NCBI GenBank assembly: GCA_902513495.1
Contig: CABXNH010000003.1
Location: 1 to 64,000 of the forward strand
Direction of reading: 5' to 3'
Length of the DNA stretch: 64,000 nt
Source: an uncultured Gammaproteobacteria bacterium
GTDB taxonomy: Bacteria > Pseudomonadota > Gammaproteobacteria > PS1 > Pseudothioglobaceae
Shown here: piece by piece, positions 1 through 9,918 of the stretch
Numbering within the stretch: the stretch's first letter is position 1
Layout of the letters: every line of letters starts with the position of its first letter
Program-made: the position numbers and the translations under genes
Notes under the pieces: model-generated
The model's input: only the letters and a program-made list of their open reading frames with translations
What the model was told of the DNA's origin: nothing
Databases searched by the model: none

Positions 1-914
1 ATTGACTCAACTAGGCCACCTAATTTTTGGCCATGCTGCATCGTGCACGGCTCGTGATAGGCAATGTTTAGCTCTTTCAGTTTTAGACTGCTCAAATCTT
101 GATTCACAAGGAATTCAGCAATATCCTTTGTCCTTGAAGAAACTTGAAGTGCTTTCTTGTAATACGGATCAGAACTATCAAAGAGATTAGGATAATCCTT
201 AATCATTACCCCACATCCACTTGCACTGGATATGATTACCTCAACGCCAGAGTCAAGCTTTGAAATCCAATTGTCGATGTTTCGTTTAACTTTTTTCATT
301 GCGTCACTAGAGGAAGCTAAATGCTGATCAAGGGCGCCGCAGCATTCACTCTGCGAGGACTCTAGCACCTCAATATTTAATTTAGCCAATATATTTTTTA
401 TGTTGTGATTGATATTTGGTGCTAAAGAGGGCTGAACACAACCACCCATCAAAAGCACTGAAGAATTGATTGTTTTTGGCTTAATGGCTTTAGAGTTAAT
501 CTTTGAGTGACGAAGAAAGTAACCTGCCGGCTTAAAAAGTAATGGTGTTGAGAGTGTTTTACGAACAATGTATCGATACAAACTCTGAAGTTTCCCTCTC
601 TTGGGCTCCATCATTTCTCGCCCAATTTCAAGCAACTGGCCATACTTAACACCGGAAGGACAAGTTGTCTCACAAGATCTACAAGTAAGACATCGATCCA
701 TATGACTCAGAGATTTTTGACTAAACTGATTCTGCTCTAATGCGGATTTAATAAGGTAAATTCTGCCCCTAGGAGAATCTAATTCATCTCCTAATATCTG
801 ATAGGTTGGACAAGTTGCCAAACAGAAGCCGCAATGAACGCACGACTCAATTATTTGGCTCGCTTTGTCTTGAATTGATTCTGAATCTGCGCTTTTTGCT
901 ATGTTTATATGCAC
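1..914 (-). CDS. glcF: Glycolate oxidase iron-sulfur subunit GlcF (partial, 3' end beyond window)
   Basis: This frame is absent from the ORF track because it runs off the left edge; I read it by hand as 304 codons. It begins with GTG sharing one base with the glcE stop codon. Two ferredoxin-type clusters are visible, CVHCGFCLATCPT at about residue 25 and CLTCRSCETTCPSG at about 75, each able to bind a [4Fe-4S] cluster. A cysteine-rich CCG-type region follows (GGCVQPSLAP, then CCGALDQH). GlcF passes electrons from the flavin subunits GlcD/GlcE toward the quinone pool. About 100 C-terminal residues should lie outside the window. Glycolate oxidase is preferred over lactate or other CCG oxidoreductases because of the glcD-glcE-glcF order. 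Confidence 0.9.
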   Translation of the reverse strand, partial: MHINIAKSADSESIQDKASQIIESCVHCGFCLATCPTYQILGDELDSPRGRIYLIKSALEQNQFSQKSLSHMDRCLTCRSCETTCPSGVKYGQLLEIGREMMEPKRGKLQSLYRYIVRKTLSTPLLFKPAGYFLRHSKINSKAIKPKTINSSVLLMGGCVQPSLAPNINHNIKNILAKLNIEVLESSQSECCGALDQHLASSSDAMKKVKRNIDNWISKLDSGVEVIISSASGCGVMIKDYPNLFDSSDPYYKKALQVSSRTKDIAEFLVNQDLSSLKLKELNIAYHEPCTMQHGQKLGGLVES

Positions 915-1477
915 TAGATGAAAACTCCATAAGGGTCAAACACACTCTTAAGCTTTTTTTCAATTTCATTCTTTATGGGTGATTCAGTCTTTTTCTTTAA
1001 TTGTTTTTTTTCCAATCGATTAAAAACTTGTTCTGGGAGAACCTTAAAGCTGATCTGGGTAATGACAGCAAGCTTACCCAATGATCCAACCAAAAGCCTT
1101 GAGACGTCATAACCAGCCACATTTTTCATCACCTGACCGCCAAAATTTAGAAGATCTCCCTTACCATTAATAATTTGAATCCCGAGAACACTGTCGGACA
1201 GTTCTGCCCCTGATGTTGAGTAAATTGACCCGATAGACTGGTCAGAGTCATCAACAAAGAATGAGAACGCTTGCTTATTTTTTGCTAAGACTTGTTTGGC
1301 TTCTTTGATCGGTGTTCCTGCTTTGAGTGTAATGACGAGCTCCTCCGGGAAGTATTCAACCACACCAGAATATGAAGACATGTTCAACAATTCATCATCA
1401 AAATCATCACCTGAACTAGTAATTCTCAGCTGAGTGGCATTTCTTATTTTTTTTTGAAGCTCTGAAATGGAACTCAT
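914..1477 (-). CDS. glcE: Glycolate oxidase FAD-binding subunit GlcE, strongly shortened
   Basis: The protein is 187 aa, whereas E. coli GlcE is about 350. The central FAD_binding_4 part is recognisable (ELVITLKAGTP, then FGGQVMKNVAGYDVSRLLVG, then the VLP strand), and the extreme C-terminus FDPYGVF matches the family end motif. The roughly 140 residues normally between these parts are missing, and the glycine-rich flavin loop is reduced to SIGSIYSTSGAELSDS. The gene sits 2 nt after glcD and overlaps glcF by 1 nt, so it is co-translated with both. Because both ends of the family survive, this looks like an internal deletion rather than a frameshift. Function is inferred from operon position. 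Confidence 0.85.
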   Translation of the reverse strand: MSSISELQKKIRNATQLRITSSGDDFDDELLNMSSYSGVVEYFPEELVITLKAGTPIKEAKQVLAKNKQAFSFFVDDSDQSIGSIYSTSGAELSDSVLGIQIINGKGDLLNFGGQVMKNVAGYDVSRLLVGSLGKLAVITQISFKVLPEQVFNRLEKKQLKKKTESPIKNEIEKKLKSVFDPYGVFI

Positions 1478-1479
1478 AA

Positions 1480-2910
1480 TCAGAATCGCTCCAACTCTGG
1501 ATGAGGTAAATTGCCATGATGGACATGCATTTTTCCTAGTTCAGCGCACCTATGAAGCGTTGGAACCGCTTTGCCAGGATTAAGGAGTGAATGCGGATCA
1601 AAAGCAGCTTTAATTTGGTGGAAAACATCTAACTCTGCTTCACTGTATTGATAACACATTGCATCCAACTTTTCGACGCCAACACCGTGCTCTCCAGTTA
1701 TGCTTCCTCCGGCTTCAACACAAAACTTAAGTATTTTGTTTCCAAGCTCTTCTGTTTTCTCTAACTCACCTGGAATTCCTGCATCATACAATATTAATGG
1801 ATGGAGGTTACCATCCCCAGCATGGAATACGTTGGCCACTCTCAGGTTATATTGTCTTGAGAGTTGATTAATCTCCTCAAGAACATCCCCTAAATGCCTC
1901 TTAGGAATGGTTCCGTCCATACAGTAGTAATCGGGAGACAGTCTACCTACTGCTGGGAACGCTGACTTTCTTCCTTTCCATAATAATAGCCTCTCTTCTT
2001 CACTTTGTGAGACCCTGATGGAAGTCGCCTTTGAAAGTAGATTATTAACCTCACTAACATCATTATTCACTAGGTCAATAGAGCCATCTAATTCACATAG
2101 AAGAAGTGCTTTTGCATCTAAAGGATAACCTGGCTTTGCGAAATCTTCAGCGGCTTCTATTGCAAACGCGTCCATCATCTCGAGACCTGCTGGAATAATG
2201 CCGTTTTTAATAATATCAGCGACCGCATCTGCACAGTCTCTGACACTATCAAATCCGGCCATTACTAATTTAGCAAGCTCGGGCTTTGGAGTAAGCTTTA
2301 CTGTTACTTCAGTAATGACGCCCAATAGCCCCTCTGAGCCAGTCATGAGCGCCAACAAACCTAAACCGTCGTCTTCCCGAGAGAGCACTATCTCATCTCC
2401 ATCAATCGTTAACATTTTGAGAGACTCTATATTTTGAACTGTAAGTCCGTACTTAAGGCAGTGGACTCCGCCTGCATTTTCAGCAACATTTCCCCCAATG
2501 GTGCATGCGATTTGAGACGAGGGATCTGGAGCATAATATAATCCATACTCTTCAGCCGCCTCACTAATTGCTAGATTTCTAACACCAGGCTGAACCACAG
2601 CTGACCGCGCCTCTGGGTTAATAGAGATAACCTTAGTCAATTTTGAGAGACCCAAAACAACGCTATCTTTAAGCGGCATAGCGCCCCCTGAAAGTCCGGT
2701 TCCTGCGCCTCTAGTTACGACGGGTGTGTTATGTTTACGGCAAATCTCTAATACCTTTTTAATTTGACTAACTTCACTTGGCAAAACAACAGCCAACGGC
2801 TCTTGTTTATATACACTTAGACCATCGCACTCAAAAGGACGTATATTTTCAGAACCACTAATCACTGTGTTTTTTGGTAACGACTTCGTTAACTGAGAAA
2901 TTATTGACAC
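1480..2910 (-). CDS. glcD: Glycolate oxidase FAD-linked catalytic subunit GlcD
   Basis: At 476 aa the protein has the usual GlcD/D-lactate dehydrogenase length. The N-terminal FAD_binding_4 domain carries RGAGTGLSGGAMPL at about residues 67-80, a typical pyrophosphate-binding loop. The C-terminal FAD-oxidase domain carries NVFHAGDGNLHP and GGSITGEHGVG, motifs of the active site. It oxidises glycolate to glyoxylate. First gene of the glcDEF operon, transcribed leftward from the AT-rich region at 2911-3124 that also drives the divergent aminotransferase gene. D-2-hydroxyacid specificity cannot be read from sequence; glycolate is favoured by the glcE/glcF neighbours and the divergent glyoxylate aminotransferase. 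Confidence 0.92.
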   Translation of the reverse strand: MSIISQLTKSLPKNTVISGSENIRPFECDGLSVYKQEPLAVVLPSEVSQIKKVLEICRKHNTPVVTRGAGTGLSGGAMPLKDSVVLGLSKLTKVISINPEARSAVVQPGVRNLAISEAAEEYGLYYAPDPSSQIACTIGGNVAENAGGVHCLKYGLTVQNIESLKMLTIDGDEIVLSREDDGLGLLALMTGSEGLLGVITEVTVKLTPKPELAKLVMAGFDSVRDCADAVADIIKNGIIPAGLEMMDAFAIEAAEDFAKPGYPLDAKALLLCELDGSIDLVNNDVSEVNNLLSKATSIRVSQSEEERLLLWKGRKSAFPAVGRLSPDYYCMDGTIPKRHLGDVLEEINQLSRQYNLRVANVFHAGDGNLHPLILYDAGIPGELEKTEELGNKILKFCVEAGGSITGEHGVGVEKLDAMCYQYSEAELDVFHQIKAAFDPHSLLNPGKAVPTLHRCAELGKMHVHHGNLPHPELERF

Positions 2911-2927
2911 ATCTTGCCTTCAGTTGT

Positions 2928-2941
2928 TATGAATATTCATA
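2928..2941. promoter_or_regulatory. 14-bp perfect palindrome just upstream of glcD
   Basis: TATGAATATTCATA is an exact inverted repeat 18 bp before the glcD start codon in the divergent glcD/aminotransferase spacer. It could be an operator or simply a by-product of AT-rich sequence; no family could be assigned. Confidence 0.3.
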
Positions 2942-3081
2942 TCATAGTGAAATGAAACATATAAATTTAATAATTAAATTCAAGCAATTATGAATTTAAT
3001 TATGAATAATTATTTCAATATTGTAGATAATTATCAAATCTTAAAAAATTATATCGTATATTAACTTAAGACAAATTGGTA

Positions 3082-3098
3082 AATTGGTATTACCAATT
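3082..3098. promoter_or_regulatory. Probable GntR/FadR-subfamily operator (AATTGGT-N3-ACCAATT)
   Basis: AATTGGTATTACCAATT is a 17-bp inverted repeat with 7-bp arms and a 3-nt centre, preceded by a direct half-site repeat (AATTGGTAAATTGGT). The FadR subfamily of GntR regulators, which includes PdhR, LldR and GlcC, binds TNGT-N3-ACNA sites, and PdhR boxes are almost identical to this one. It lies 26 bp upstream of the aminotransferase start in the spacer shared with glcD, which fits glycolate- or pyruvate-responsive control of both units. No GntR gene is inside the window. Confidence 0.6.
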
Positions 3099-3124
3099 AT
3101 TAAATTAATCTAAAAAATAAAACA

Positions 3125-4234
3125 ATGAAATCATTTTCTCCACCAAGTAGATTATTGATGGGTCCAGGCCCTTCTGACGTTCATCCAAGAATTTTAAACG
3201 CCATGGCTAGGCAAACGATTGGACATCTAGATCCTGCATTCATCGAAATGATGGACGAGACTAAGCAGATGCTTCAGTATGCATTCATCACTGAAAACGA
3301 GTTGACTATGCCTATCTCTGCCCCCGGCTCTGCCGGTATGGAGGCATGCTTTGCAAACCTTGTTGAGCCTGGTGACAAGGTTATTGTTTGTATCAATGGT
3401 GTTTTTGGAACTCGCATGAAGGAAAATGTCATTCGTGTTGGTGGTCAAGCCATAATCGTTAATGATGACTGGGGCAAGCCAGTTGACCCCAATAAAGTTG
3501 AGCAGAGTCTAATTGATAATCCTGATGCTAAAATTGTTGCGTTTGTTCATGCAGAAACCTCAACGGGGGCCTTGTCAGATGCAAAGTTAATCTGCGAATT
3601 AGCTAGAAAGTATGGGTGCCTCAATATTGTTGATGCAGTAACCTCATTAGCTGGCTCAGAGTTGAGGGTCGATGATTGGGAGATTGATGCTATTTATTCG
3701 GGCTCACAAAAATGCCTATCAGCAATGCCTGGCTTGTCACCTGTTAGCTTTAGTGAGAAAGCAATTCATAAGTTCACTCATCGCAAAACACCCGTTACAA
3801 GCTGGTTTTTAGACCTTAACCTGGTCATGGGTTACTGGGGGAAAGGCGCAAAGAGAGCCTACCACCACACAGCGCCTGTCAACACCTTGTATGGACTCCA
3901 TGAATCCCTAGTCATGCTGACTGAAGAAGGGCTTGAGAATTCTTGGGCGCGACATCAAGAAAATCACATTTTGCTAAGAGACGGACTAAGTAAGCTCGGA
4001 ATCCATTACCTAGTTGACGAGTCATACAGACTGCCTCAGCTCAATAGTGTATTTATACCAGAGGGTATAAACGAAGCAGAAGTTCGCTCTACTTTAATTA
4101 ATGATTACGGTATAGAAATTGGAGCAGGCCTTGGCGGCTTAGCTGGAAAGATATGGAGAATTGGTCTAATGGGTCACACTTCAAGGAAAGAAAACATAGA
4201 GCTTTGCTTATCAGCCCTTCAAAAAGCTTTATAG
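3125..4234 (+). CDS. Class V aminotransferase, serine/alanine-glyoxylate aminotransferase type
   Basis: A 369-aa fold-type I PLP enzyme. The pyridoxal-phosphate lysine is K196 in SGSQKCLS, preceded by the aspartate of NIVDAVTS, and the N-terminal MGPGPSDVHP is typical of the AGXT/serine-glyoxylate group. It would convert glyoxylate to glycine using serine or alanine. It is divergent from glcDEF across a 214-bp spacer containing a GntR-type palindrome, so glycolate oxidation and glyoxylate amination probably form one C2 module. Amino donor preference cannot be decided by reading; 2-aminoethylphosphonate or purine-catabolic relatives are possible but less likely in this context. Confidence 0.85.
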   Translation: MKSFSPPSRLLMGPGPSDVHPRILNAMARQTIGHLDPAFIEMMDETKQMLQYAFITENELTMPISAPGSAGMEACFANLVEPGDKVIVCINGVFGTRMKENVIRVGGQAIIVNDDWGKPVDPNKVEQSLIDNPDAKIVAFVHAETSTGALSDAKLICELARKYGCLNIVDAVTSLAGSELRVDDWEIDAIYSGSQKCLSAMPGLSPVSFSEKAIHKFTHRKTPVTSWFLDLNLVMGYWGKGAKRAYHHTAPVNTLYGLHESLVMLTEEGLENSWARHQENHILLRDGLSKLGIHYLVDESYRLPQLNSVFIPEGINEAEVRSTLINDYGIEIGAGLGGLAGKIWRIGLMGHTSRKENIELCLSALQKAL

Positions 4235-4245
4235 ACGCACTGAAA

Positions 4246-4491
<246 letters not shown>

Positions 4492-4623
4492 TCAGTTTCA
4501 GTATTTCGATTGTCATAACACTAGTATTATGATTAAACATTTTTTACAGACATATTTTAACGTAACAACACTAAAATAATGAGGATTTTGGGTATCATTA
4601 ATCATTTTCTTTTTTAGGTTATT

Positions 4624-5616
4624 ATGAGAAAACTTTTAGTTATCTTTCCATTACTATTTTCAACTTTTTCACTGGCAAATCTTGATGATGGAATATTCGC
4701 TCACCTAACAACCAGCAAAGGTGAAATCACTGTTGAACTAGCCTATAAAAAAGCGCCACTCACTGTGACAAACTTTATCGCACTGTCCGAGGGGACCAAG
4801 GCAAGCAACAAAGAGCTTGGCACCCCTTTTTATGATGGCTTAACTTTTCATAGGGTTATTGATGCATTTATGATTCAGGGTGGAGACCCTAAGGGTAACG
4901 GAACTGGTGGTCCAGGATACATGTTTGCTGATGAATTTACAGATCTTATTCATGACAAGCCTGGCGTTCTATCCATGGCGAACTCGGGTCCAAATACTAA
5001 CGGGTCTCAATTTTTTATTACTCATGTCCCAACGCCTTGGCTTGATGGAAAGCATAGCGTATTCGGCTCTGTTGTTGAGGGAATGGATGTTGTTAATTCA
5101 ATCAAGCAAGGCGACATTTTAGAAAAAGTAAGGATCGAAAGGGTTGGCGAAGACGCTAATCAATTTGTTGCCAATGAAGATTCATTTAATGCCCTAATCT
5201 CAAAAGCTAATGAAAAAATAATAGCAAGCTTAAAGCTTCGTCAAGAGATCTTTGAATCGTATGTATATTCTACTTATCCTAATGCTAAAGAAAATGACTT
5301 AGGCTACTTCACAATAGTCAACAAAGATGGAGATGGTGTTTTCCCAAAGAATGGGCAAATTGTATCTGTTGATATTGCACTCAAAGCGAACAGTGGAGAA
5401 ATTATGCGTTCGGCTGGCAGCCCTATTCCGTTTATTCTTGGTAGTGGTGAAATCATTAGCATTATTGATGAGAATACCCAAGAGATGACAATTGGAGAAG
5501 AACGAACTGTCATTGCAACCTATGAGTCTGTCTTTGGCGATGCTCCAAGCGGCAATATTCCTCAAGATGCTTTTATAATTTTTAATCTCATACTTGTAGC
5601 TGCTGAGGACAATTAA
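4624..5616 (+). CDS. Exported cyclophilin-FKBP fusion peptidyl-prolyl isomerase
   Basis: A signal peptide (about residues 1-18, ending SLA) precedes a cyclophilin domain at about 22-160 with the catalytic set intact: R77 in FHRVI, F82/M83/Q85 in FMIQGG, then QFFITH, W139 and H144 of the WLDGKH segment. After a helical, charged linker (about 165-220) comes an FKBP-like domain at 228-326: [36 protein letters not shown] and a final IIFNLILV strand. The FKBP pocket looks decayed: the F-D pair is replaced in GEIMRSAG and the pocket tryptophan is absent from GEIISIID. Likely a periplasmic folding helper with the FKBP part serving substrate binding. mraY follows 2 nt downstream. Confidence 0.85.
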   Translation: MRKLLVIFPLLFSTFSLANLDDGIFAHLTTSKGEITVELAYKKAPLTVTNFIALSEGTKASNKELGTPFYDGLTFHRVIDAFMIQGGDPKGNGTGGPGYMFADEFTDLIHDKPGVLSMANSGPNTNGSQFFITHVPTPWLDGKHSVFGSVVEGMDVVNSIKQGDILEKVRIERVGEDANQFVANEDSFNALISKANEKIIASLKLRQEIFESYVYSTYPNAKENDLGYFTIVNKDGDGVFPKNGQIVSVDIALKANSGEIMRSAGSPIPFILGSGEIISIIDENTQEMTIGEERTVIATYESVFGDAPSGNIPQDAFIIFNLILVAAEDN

Positions 5617-5618
5617 TT

Positions 5619-6704
5619 ATGTTTCTTGAACTTTTAAGCTTTCTTTCCTCACTAGATACTGGCTTCAATGTTTTAAGCTACTTAACAGTTCGGGCAGTTT
5701 TCGCAATGATGACGGCTCTTCTTATAACGCTGTTTTTGGGTAAGTGGATCATAGCAAAACTTCAGCAGTATCAAATCGGACAAGTCATCCGTGATGATGG
5801 ACCCGAAACGCATCTAGAGAAAGAAGGCACACCGACGATGGGTGGGGTTTTGATCCTTTTTGCTTTTTTTACTAGTGTTATCATTTGGGGAGATTGGCGA
5901 AACCCTTTTCTTTGGATTGTTATTTTTACTGCGTTTCTTTTTGGTCTGGTTGGTTTTATTGATGACTATTTAAAGATTAAGAAACAGAATTCAGATGGAC
6001 TCAGCCGAAGACAAAAGCTTTTAGCTCAAACTGCAGCAACCCTGTTCATATGCATCTGGTTATTGAGTCTGAACTCTAAGGTAATTGGCACTGAGCTTTT
6101 GATTCCGTTCTTTAAGGATCTAATTATTCCGCTCAATGCGATAGGCTTCTTAGTGATAGGCTGGTTTGCTATTGTTGGAGGCTCTAACTCTGTTAACCTG
6201 ACAGATGGACTTGATGGCTTGGCAATTATGCCTGTAATAATTATTAGTGGTGCCCTTGCAGTCTTTGCCTATATTGGTGGTAACTATAATTTTTCTGGCT
6301 ATCTCAATATGCCGTTCATGCCTGGAACAGGTGAAGCGTTTGTCTTGTGCGCAGCTCTTATAGGCTCTGGCTTTGGCTTTCTCTGGTTTAACACTTACCC
6401 AGCTGAAATCTTTATGGGTGATACAGGCTCTCTATCTCTTGGTGCTATCCTTGCTGTCATTGCTATTATTGTCCATCAAGAAATTCTGTTGATACTTATG
6501 GGCGGAATATTTGTAGCAGAAACGCTCTCAGTCATCATCCAGATTGGCTACTTTAAGAGAACTCAAGAACGATTTTTTTTGATGGCTCCGATACACCACC
6601 ACTTTGAAAAAAAGGGGCTTAAGGAGCCCAAAATCATTGTACGCTTCTGGATTGTTACATTGATTCTTGTGTTAATTAGTTTGGCAAGCATTAAGATAAG
6701 ATAA
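5619..6704 (+). CDS. mraY: Phospho-N-acetylmuramoyl-pentapeptide transferase MraY
   Basis: 361 aa, the normal length, with about ten membrane segments. Signature motifs present: EGTPTMGG in the first cytoplasmic loop, [18 protein letters not shown] and the C-terminal MAPIHHHFE histidine motif. It transfers phospho-MurNAc-pentapeptide to undecaprenyl phosphate to make lipid I at the inner membrane. mraY usually lies in the dcw cluster between murF and murD; here it is alone, 2 nt after the cyclophilin-FKBP gene and 33 nt before dcd, and no other mur gene is in the window. Confidence 0.97.
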   Translation: MFLELLSFLSSLDTGFNVLSYLTVRAVFAMMTALLITLFLGKWIIAKLQQYQIGQVIRDDGPETHLEKEGTPTMGGVLILFAFFTSVIIWGDWRNPFLWIVIFTAFLFGLVGFIDDYLKIKKQNSDGLSRRQKLLAQTAATLFICIWLLSLNSKVIGTELLIPFFKDLIIPLNAIGFLVIGWFAIVGGSNSVNLTDGLDGLAIMPVIIISGALAVFAYIGGNYNFSGYLNMPFMPGTGEAFVLCAALIGSGFGFLWFNTYPAEIFMGDTGSLSLGAILAVIAIIVHQEILLILMGGIFVAETLSVIIQIGYFKRTQERFFLMAPIHHHFEKKGLKEPKIIVRFWIVTLILVLISLASIKIR

Positions 6705-6737
6705 CCAATTAATCATTGAACTGTAAAATAGACCTCC

Positions 6738-7304
6738 ATGAGCATTAAATCAGACAAATGGATCCAAAAAATGTCTCTTGAAGAAGAGATGATTAAGCCA
6801 TTTGAGCCCAAACAAATTCGAAGAGCGAATGATCAAAAAATTATCTCTTATGGCACCTCTAGCTATGGCTATGATGTCAGGTGTTCAACAGAATTTAAAA
6901 TATTTACAAACATTAATCACAACATTGTCGATCCAAAAAATTTTGATGAGCAAAGCTTTGTCGAAGTTAACTCGGATGAATGCATTATTCCTCCAAATTC
7001 ATTTGCACTGGCTAGTACTGTTGAGTACTTCAAAATTCCGCGTTCAACCCTTGTCATTTGTCTTGGAAAGTCAACCTATGCTCGTTGCGGAATCATTGTC
7101 AATGTGACTCCACTTGAGCCTGAGTGGGAGGGTCACGTGACACTTGAATTTTCAAATACCACTCCCTTGCCAGCCAAAATATATGCCAATGAAGGTGTTG
7201 CCCAAATGCTCTTTTTTGAGTCCGATGAAATGTGTGAAACGTCATACAAAGACAGAAACGGTAAGTATCAGGGTCAGACCGGTGTTACCCTTCCGAAAGC
7301 TTAA
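6738..7304 (+). CDS. dcd: dCTP deaminase
   Basis: 188 aa, trimeric dUTPase/DCD fold. [19 protein letters not shown] contains the nucleotide-binding serine and arginine, and the catalytic glutamate lies in GHVTLEFSN. It deaminates dCTP to dUTP, the source of dTMP. ATG preceded by a short spacer after mraY; prfC starts 5 nt after its stop, so mraY-dcd-prfC are likely one transcript. A bifunctional deaminase/dUTPase is not indicated. Confidence 0.94.
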   Translation: MSIKSDKWIQKMSLEEEMIKPFEPKQIRRANDQKIISYGTSSYGYDVRCSTEFKIFTNINHNIVDPKNFDEQSFVEVNSDECIIPPNSFALASTVEYFKIPRSTLVICLGKSTYARCGIIVNVTPLEPEWEGHVTLEFSNTTPLPAKIYANEGVAQMLFFESDEMCETSYKDRNGKYQGQTGVTLPKA

Positions 7305-7309
7305 AGGTA

Positions 7310-8878
7310 ATGTCTGAAGTCTCTAAACGTCGCACCTTTGCGATCATTTCTCACCCTGACGCTGGTAAGACGACTGTCACTGAAAAACTCTTGCTTTATG
7401 GCGGAGCAATTAAGACTGCTGGAAGCGTCAAAGCAAGAAAAGCAGACACACACGCCACCAGTGACTGGATGGAAATGGAGAAAGAAAGAGGCATCTCAGT
7501 AACCTCTTCTGTGATGCAGTTTCCTTATGATAATCACGTTATAAATCTGTTAGACACCCCTGGACATGAAGATTTCTCTGAGGACACATACAGAACATTA
7601 ACTGCAGTTGACTCTGCCTTAATGGTCATCGATGTAGCTAAGGGTGTTGAGCAAAGAACCATTAAGCTCATGGAGGTTTGTAGACTCAGAGATACGCCAA
7701 TATTAACCTTTATCAATAAGCTTGATCGAGAAGGAAAGGAGCCTATAGAGCTGCTCGATGAAGTCGAGTCAGTTTTGAATATCGAATGTTCACCAATCAC
7801 TTGGCCAATTGGAATGGGTAAAGGCTTTAAGGGCGTTTATCACTTACTAGAAAACAAAGTTTATCTTTTTGAGAGCGGCAAGAATACGAGTATTGGTGAA
7901 AACACACTAATTGATGGCATTGACAACGCTAAACTTGATGAAGTGTTAGGTAAAGAGCTAGCGCAAGAGGCCCGTGAAGAGATTGAGCTGATTACAGGAA
8001 CTACAAACCCTTTCAATATTGATGATTTTCTTGATGGCAAGCAGACACCAGTTTTTTTTGGGTCAGCAATTAATAATTTTGGCATTGAAAACCTGCTAGA
8101 TGGTTTCATTCAATATGCACCAACCCCTCAAGGCAGAGAAAGCGACATTCGAAATGTAATGCCAAATGAAAATAAACTGACTGGATTTGTTTTTAAAATC
8201 CAAGCCAATATGGATCCTAAGCATCATGACCGTCTAGCTTTTATGAGAATTGTGAGTGGTGAATATCAAAAAGGGATGAAGGTTCTCCAGGTCTCAAATG
8301 GCAAGCAAATTAAAATTGCCAATGCTGTAACGTTTATGTCTAGAGAGAGAAGTGCGACTGATTTGGCGTACGCAGGTGATGTTATAGGTATCCACAACCA
8401 TGGCGGCATTGGAATTGGAGATACCTTTACGCAGGGTGAGAAAATTAACTTCCAGGGCATTCCCAACTTTGCTCCTGAGTTATTTAGAAGAGCACAACTG
8501 AAAGATCCTTTGAAGGCAAAGGCACTCCAAAAAGGATTAGATCAACTGTCTGAAGAAGGTGCAACTCAGGTATTTAGACCTGTTTCTAACAGTTTTCAAA
8601 TACTAGGTGCTGTAGGCATACTGCAGTTTGACGTTGTTGCACACCGACTCAAATATGAGTATGGCGTTGATTGTCAATTTGAAACGATTAATGTTGCAAC
8701 AGCTAGGTGGGTCAGTGGAGAAGATAAAGACATTGAGCAACTTAAGATTAAATCTGGTAACAACATAGCTATTGATAGTGCGGGGATGCTGACTTACCTT
8801 GCACCAAGCATGGTCAATCTTCAACTAACCATTGAGCGTCACCCAGACTTAACTTTTAGCGCCACAAGAGAGCATTAA
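7310..8878 (+). CDS. prfC: Peptide chain release factor 3 (RF3 GTPase)
   Basis: 522 aa, near the E. coli length of 529. The N-terminal translational GTPase shows SHPDAGKTT (P-loop), [12 protein letters not shown] (G3) and NKLDREG (G4), followed by EF-Tu-like domain II and the RF3 C-terminal domain. It recycles RF1/RF2 from the ribosome after termination. Translation start is close to the dcd stop. It overlaps the convergent proV gene end by 4 bp through the palindromic TTAA, leaving no room for a terminator between them. Confidence 0.97.
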   Translation: MSEVSKRRTFAIISHPDAGKTTVTEKLLLYGGAIKTAGSVKARKADTHATSDWMEMEKERGISVTSSVMQFPYDNHVINLLDTPGHEDFSEDTYRTLTAVDSALMVIDVAKGVEQRTIKLMEVCRLRDTPILTFINKLDREGKEPIELLDEVESVLNIECSPITWPIGMGKGFKGVYHLLENKVYLFESGKNTSIGENTLIDGIDNAKLDEVLGKELAQEAREEIELITGTTNPFNIDDFLDGKQTPVFFGSAINNFGIENLLDGFIQYAPTPQGRESDIRNVMPNENKLTGFVFKIQANMDPKHHDRLAFMRIVSGEYQKGMKVLQVSNGKQIKIANAVTFMSRERSATDLAYAGDVIGIHNHGGIGIGDTFTQGEKINFQGIPNFAPELFRRAQLKDPLKAKALQKGLDQLSEEGATQVFRPVSNSFQILGAVGILQFDVVAHRLKYEYGVDCQFETINVATARWVSGEDKDIEQLKIKSGNNIAIDSAGMLTYLAPSMVNLQLTIERHPDLTFSATREH

Positions 8879-9918
8879 TTTTCTTCTGCTTCTAGTGGCT
8901 GAACAACCTCAGCAATATCCTTCTTGTTTAAGTAGCCAATATCAGATCCGTTCGAATCTTGAACGATACAGCAATCTGCATTTTTCCTAAGCATCTCACA
9001 CAATATAGAATCAACTGAATCCATTTCATTGACTTTAATACTAGTAGAGCCTTTTTCTGGTTTTTTTTCAGTCATGACTGAATTGGCATGCAAAACATGA
9101 GAGCGATTAACCTTTTTAACAAAATCTCTTACATAGTCATCCGCTGGCGACATTAAAATATCCTGAGATGTGCCGTGTTGAACAAGCTCACCGCCATTAA
9201 GAATAGCTATTCGATCACCAATTTTAAGTGCCTCATCTAAATCATGAGTAATAAATATGATCGTTTTGTGAAGCTCTTTTTGAAGTTCCAAAAGTAGGTC
9301 CTGCATGTCGCTTCGAATAAGTGGATCAAGTGCACTAAAAGCCTCATCCATCATGAGTATCTCAGTATCACAAGTCAATGCCCTCGCTAGGCCGACACGT
9401 TGCTGCATACCCCCTGACAACTGAGAAGGATAACGATCTTCATATCCAGTTAATCCCACACGGTCAATCCATTTCTTAGCTCTTGTTGTAGCCTCATCAG
9501 ACTTAACGCCTTGAAGATGGACACCAAGACATACATTGTCCATAATCGTTTTGTGAGGAAGGAGTGCAAAACTTTGAAATACCATTGCAGTTTTTTGCTG
9601 CCTAAACTGCCTAAGCTTTTCCATAGGCATCTTAATAACATCCTCACCACCAATCATTATTGATCCAGCAGTTGGCTCGATGAGTCTATTAATATGTCTG
9701 ATCAACGTTGACTTACCCGAACCAGATAGGCCCATGATAACCTCAATATTTTTATTAGCTAATTCAAGGTTAATATTACTTAAGCCAAGAACGTGTTTGT
9801 GCTCCTTTAAAAGGTCATCTTTTGACATGCCATTATCGACATGTTTGAGAACTGACTGCGCTCTTGGGCCGAAGATTTTGGTAAGATTCGAAATCTTAAC
9901 TTTAACATCCTGACTCAT
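8875..9918 (-). CDS. proV: Glycine betaine/proline ABC importer ATPase ProV
   Basis: 347 aa. Walker [11 protein letters not shown]-loop [10 protein letters not shown], signature LSGGMQQR, Walker [15 protein letters not shown] and the switch histidine in FITHDLDEA are complete. The N-terminal ~50 residues ([11 protein letters not shown] and following) match the ProV/OpuAA extension. The C-terminal ~80 residues look like a shortened CBS-type regulatory region, since E. coli ProV is about 400 aa. Energises betaine uptake with ProW and ProX. Start codon overlaps the proW stop by 4 nt (ATGA), so the two are coupled. Confidence 0.93.
   Translation of the reverse strand: MSQDVKVKISNLTKIFGPRAQSVLKHVDNGMSKDDLLKEHKHVLGLSNINLELANKNIEVIMGLSGSGKSTLIRHINRLIEPTAGSIMIGGEDVIKMPMEKLRQFRQQKTAMVFQSFALLPHKTIMDNVCLGVHLQGVKSDEATTRAKKWIDRVGLTGYEDRYPSQLSGGMQQRVGLARALTCDTEILMMDEAFSALDPLIRSDMQDLLLELQKELHKTIIFITHDLDEALKIGDRIAILNGGELVQHGTSQDILMSPADDYVRDFVKKVNRSHVLHANSVMTEKKPEKGSTSIKVNEMDSVDSILCEMLRKNADCCIVQDSNGSDIGYLNKKDIAEVVQPLEAEEN

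Noticed and set aside
2-190. Plus-strand ORF of 62 aa at the left edge
   Set aside because: It lies antisense to glcF, whose minus-strand frame has clear Fe-S motifs.
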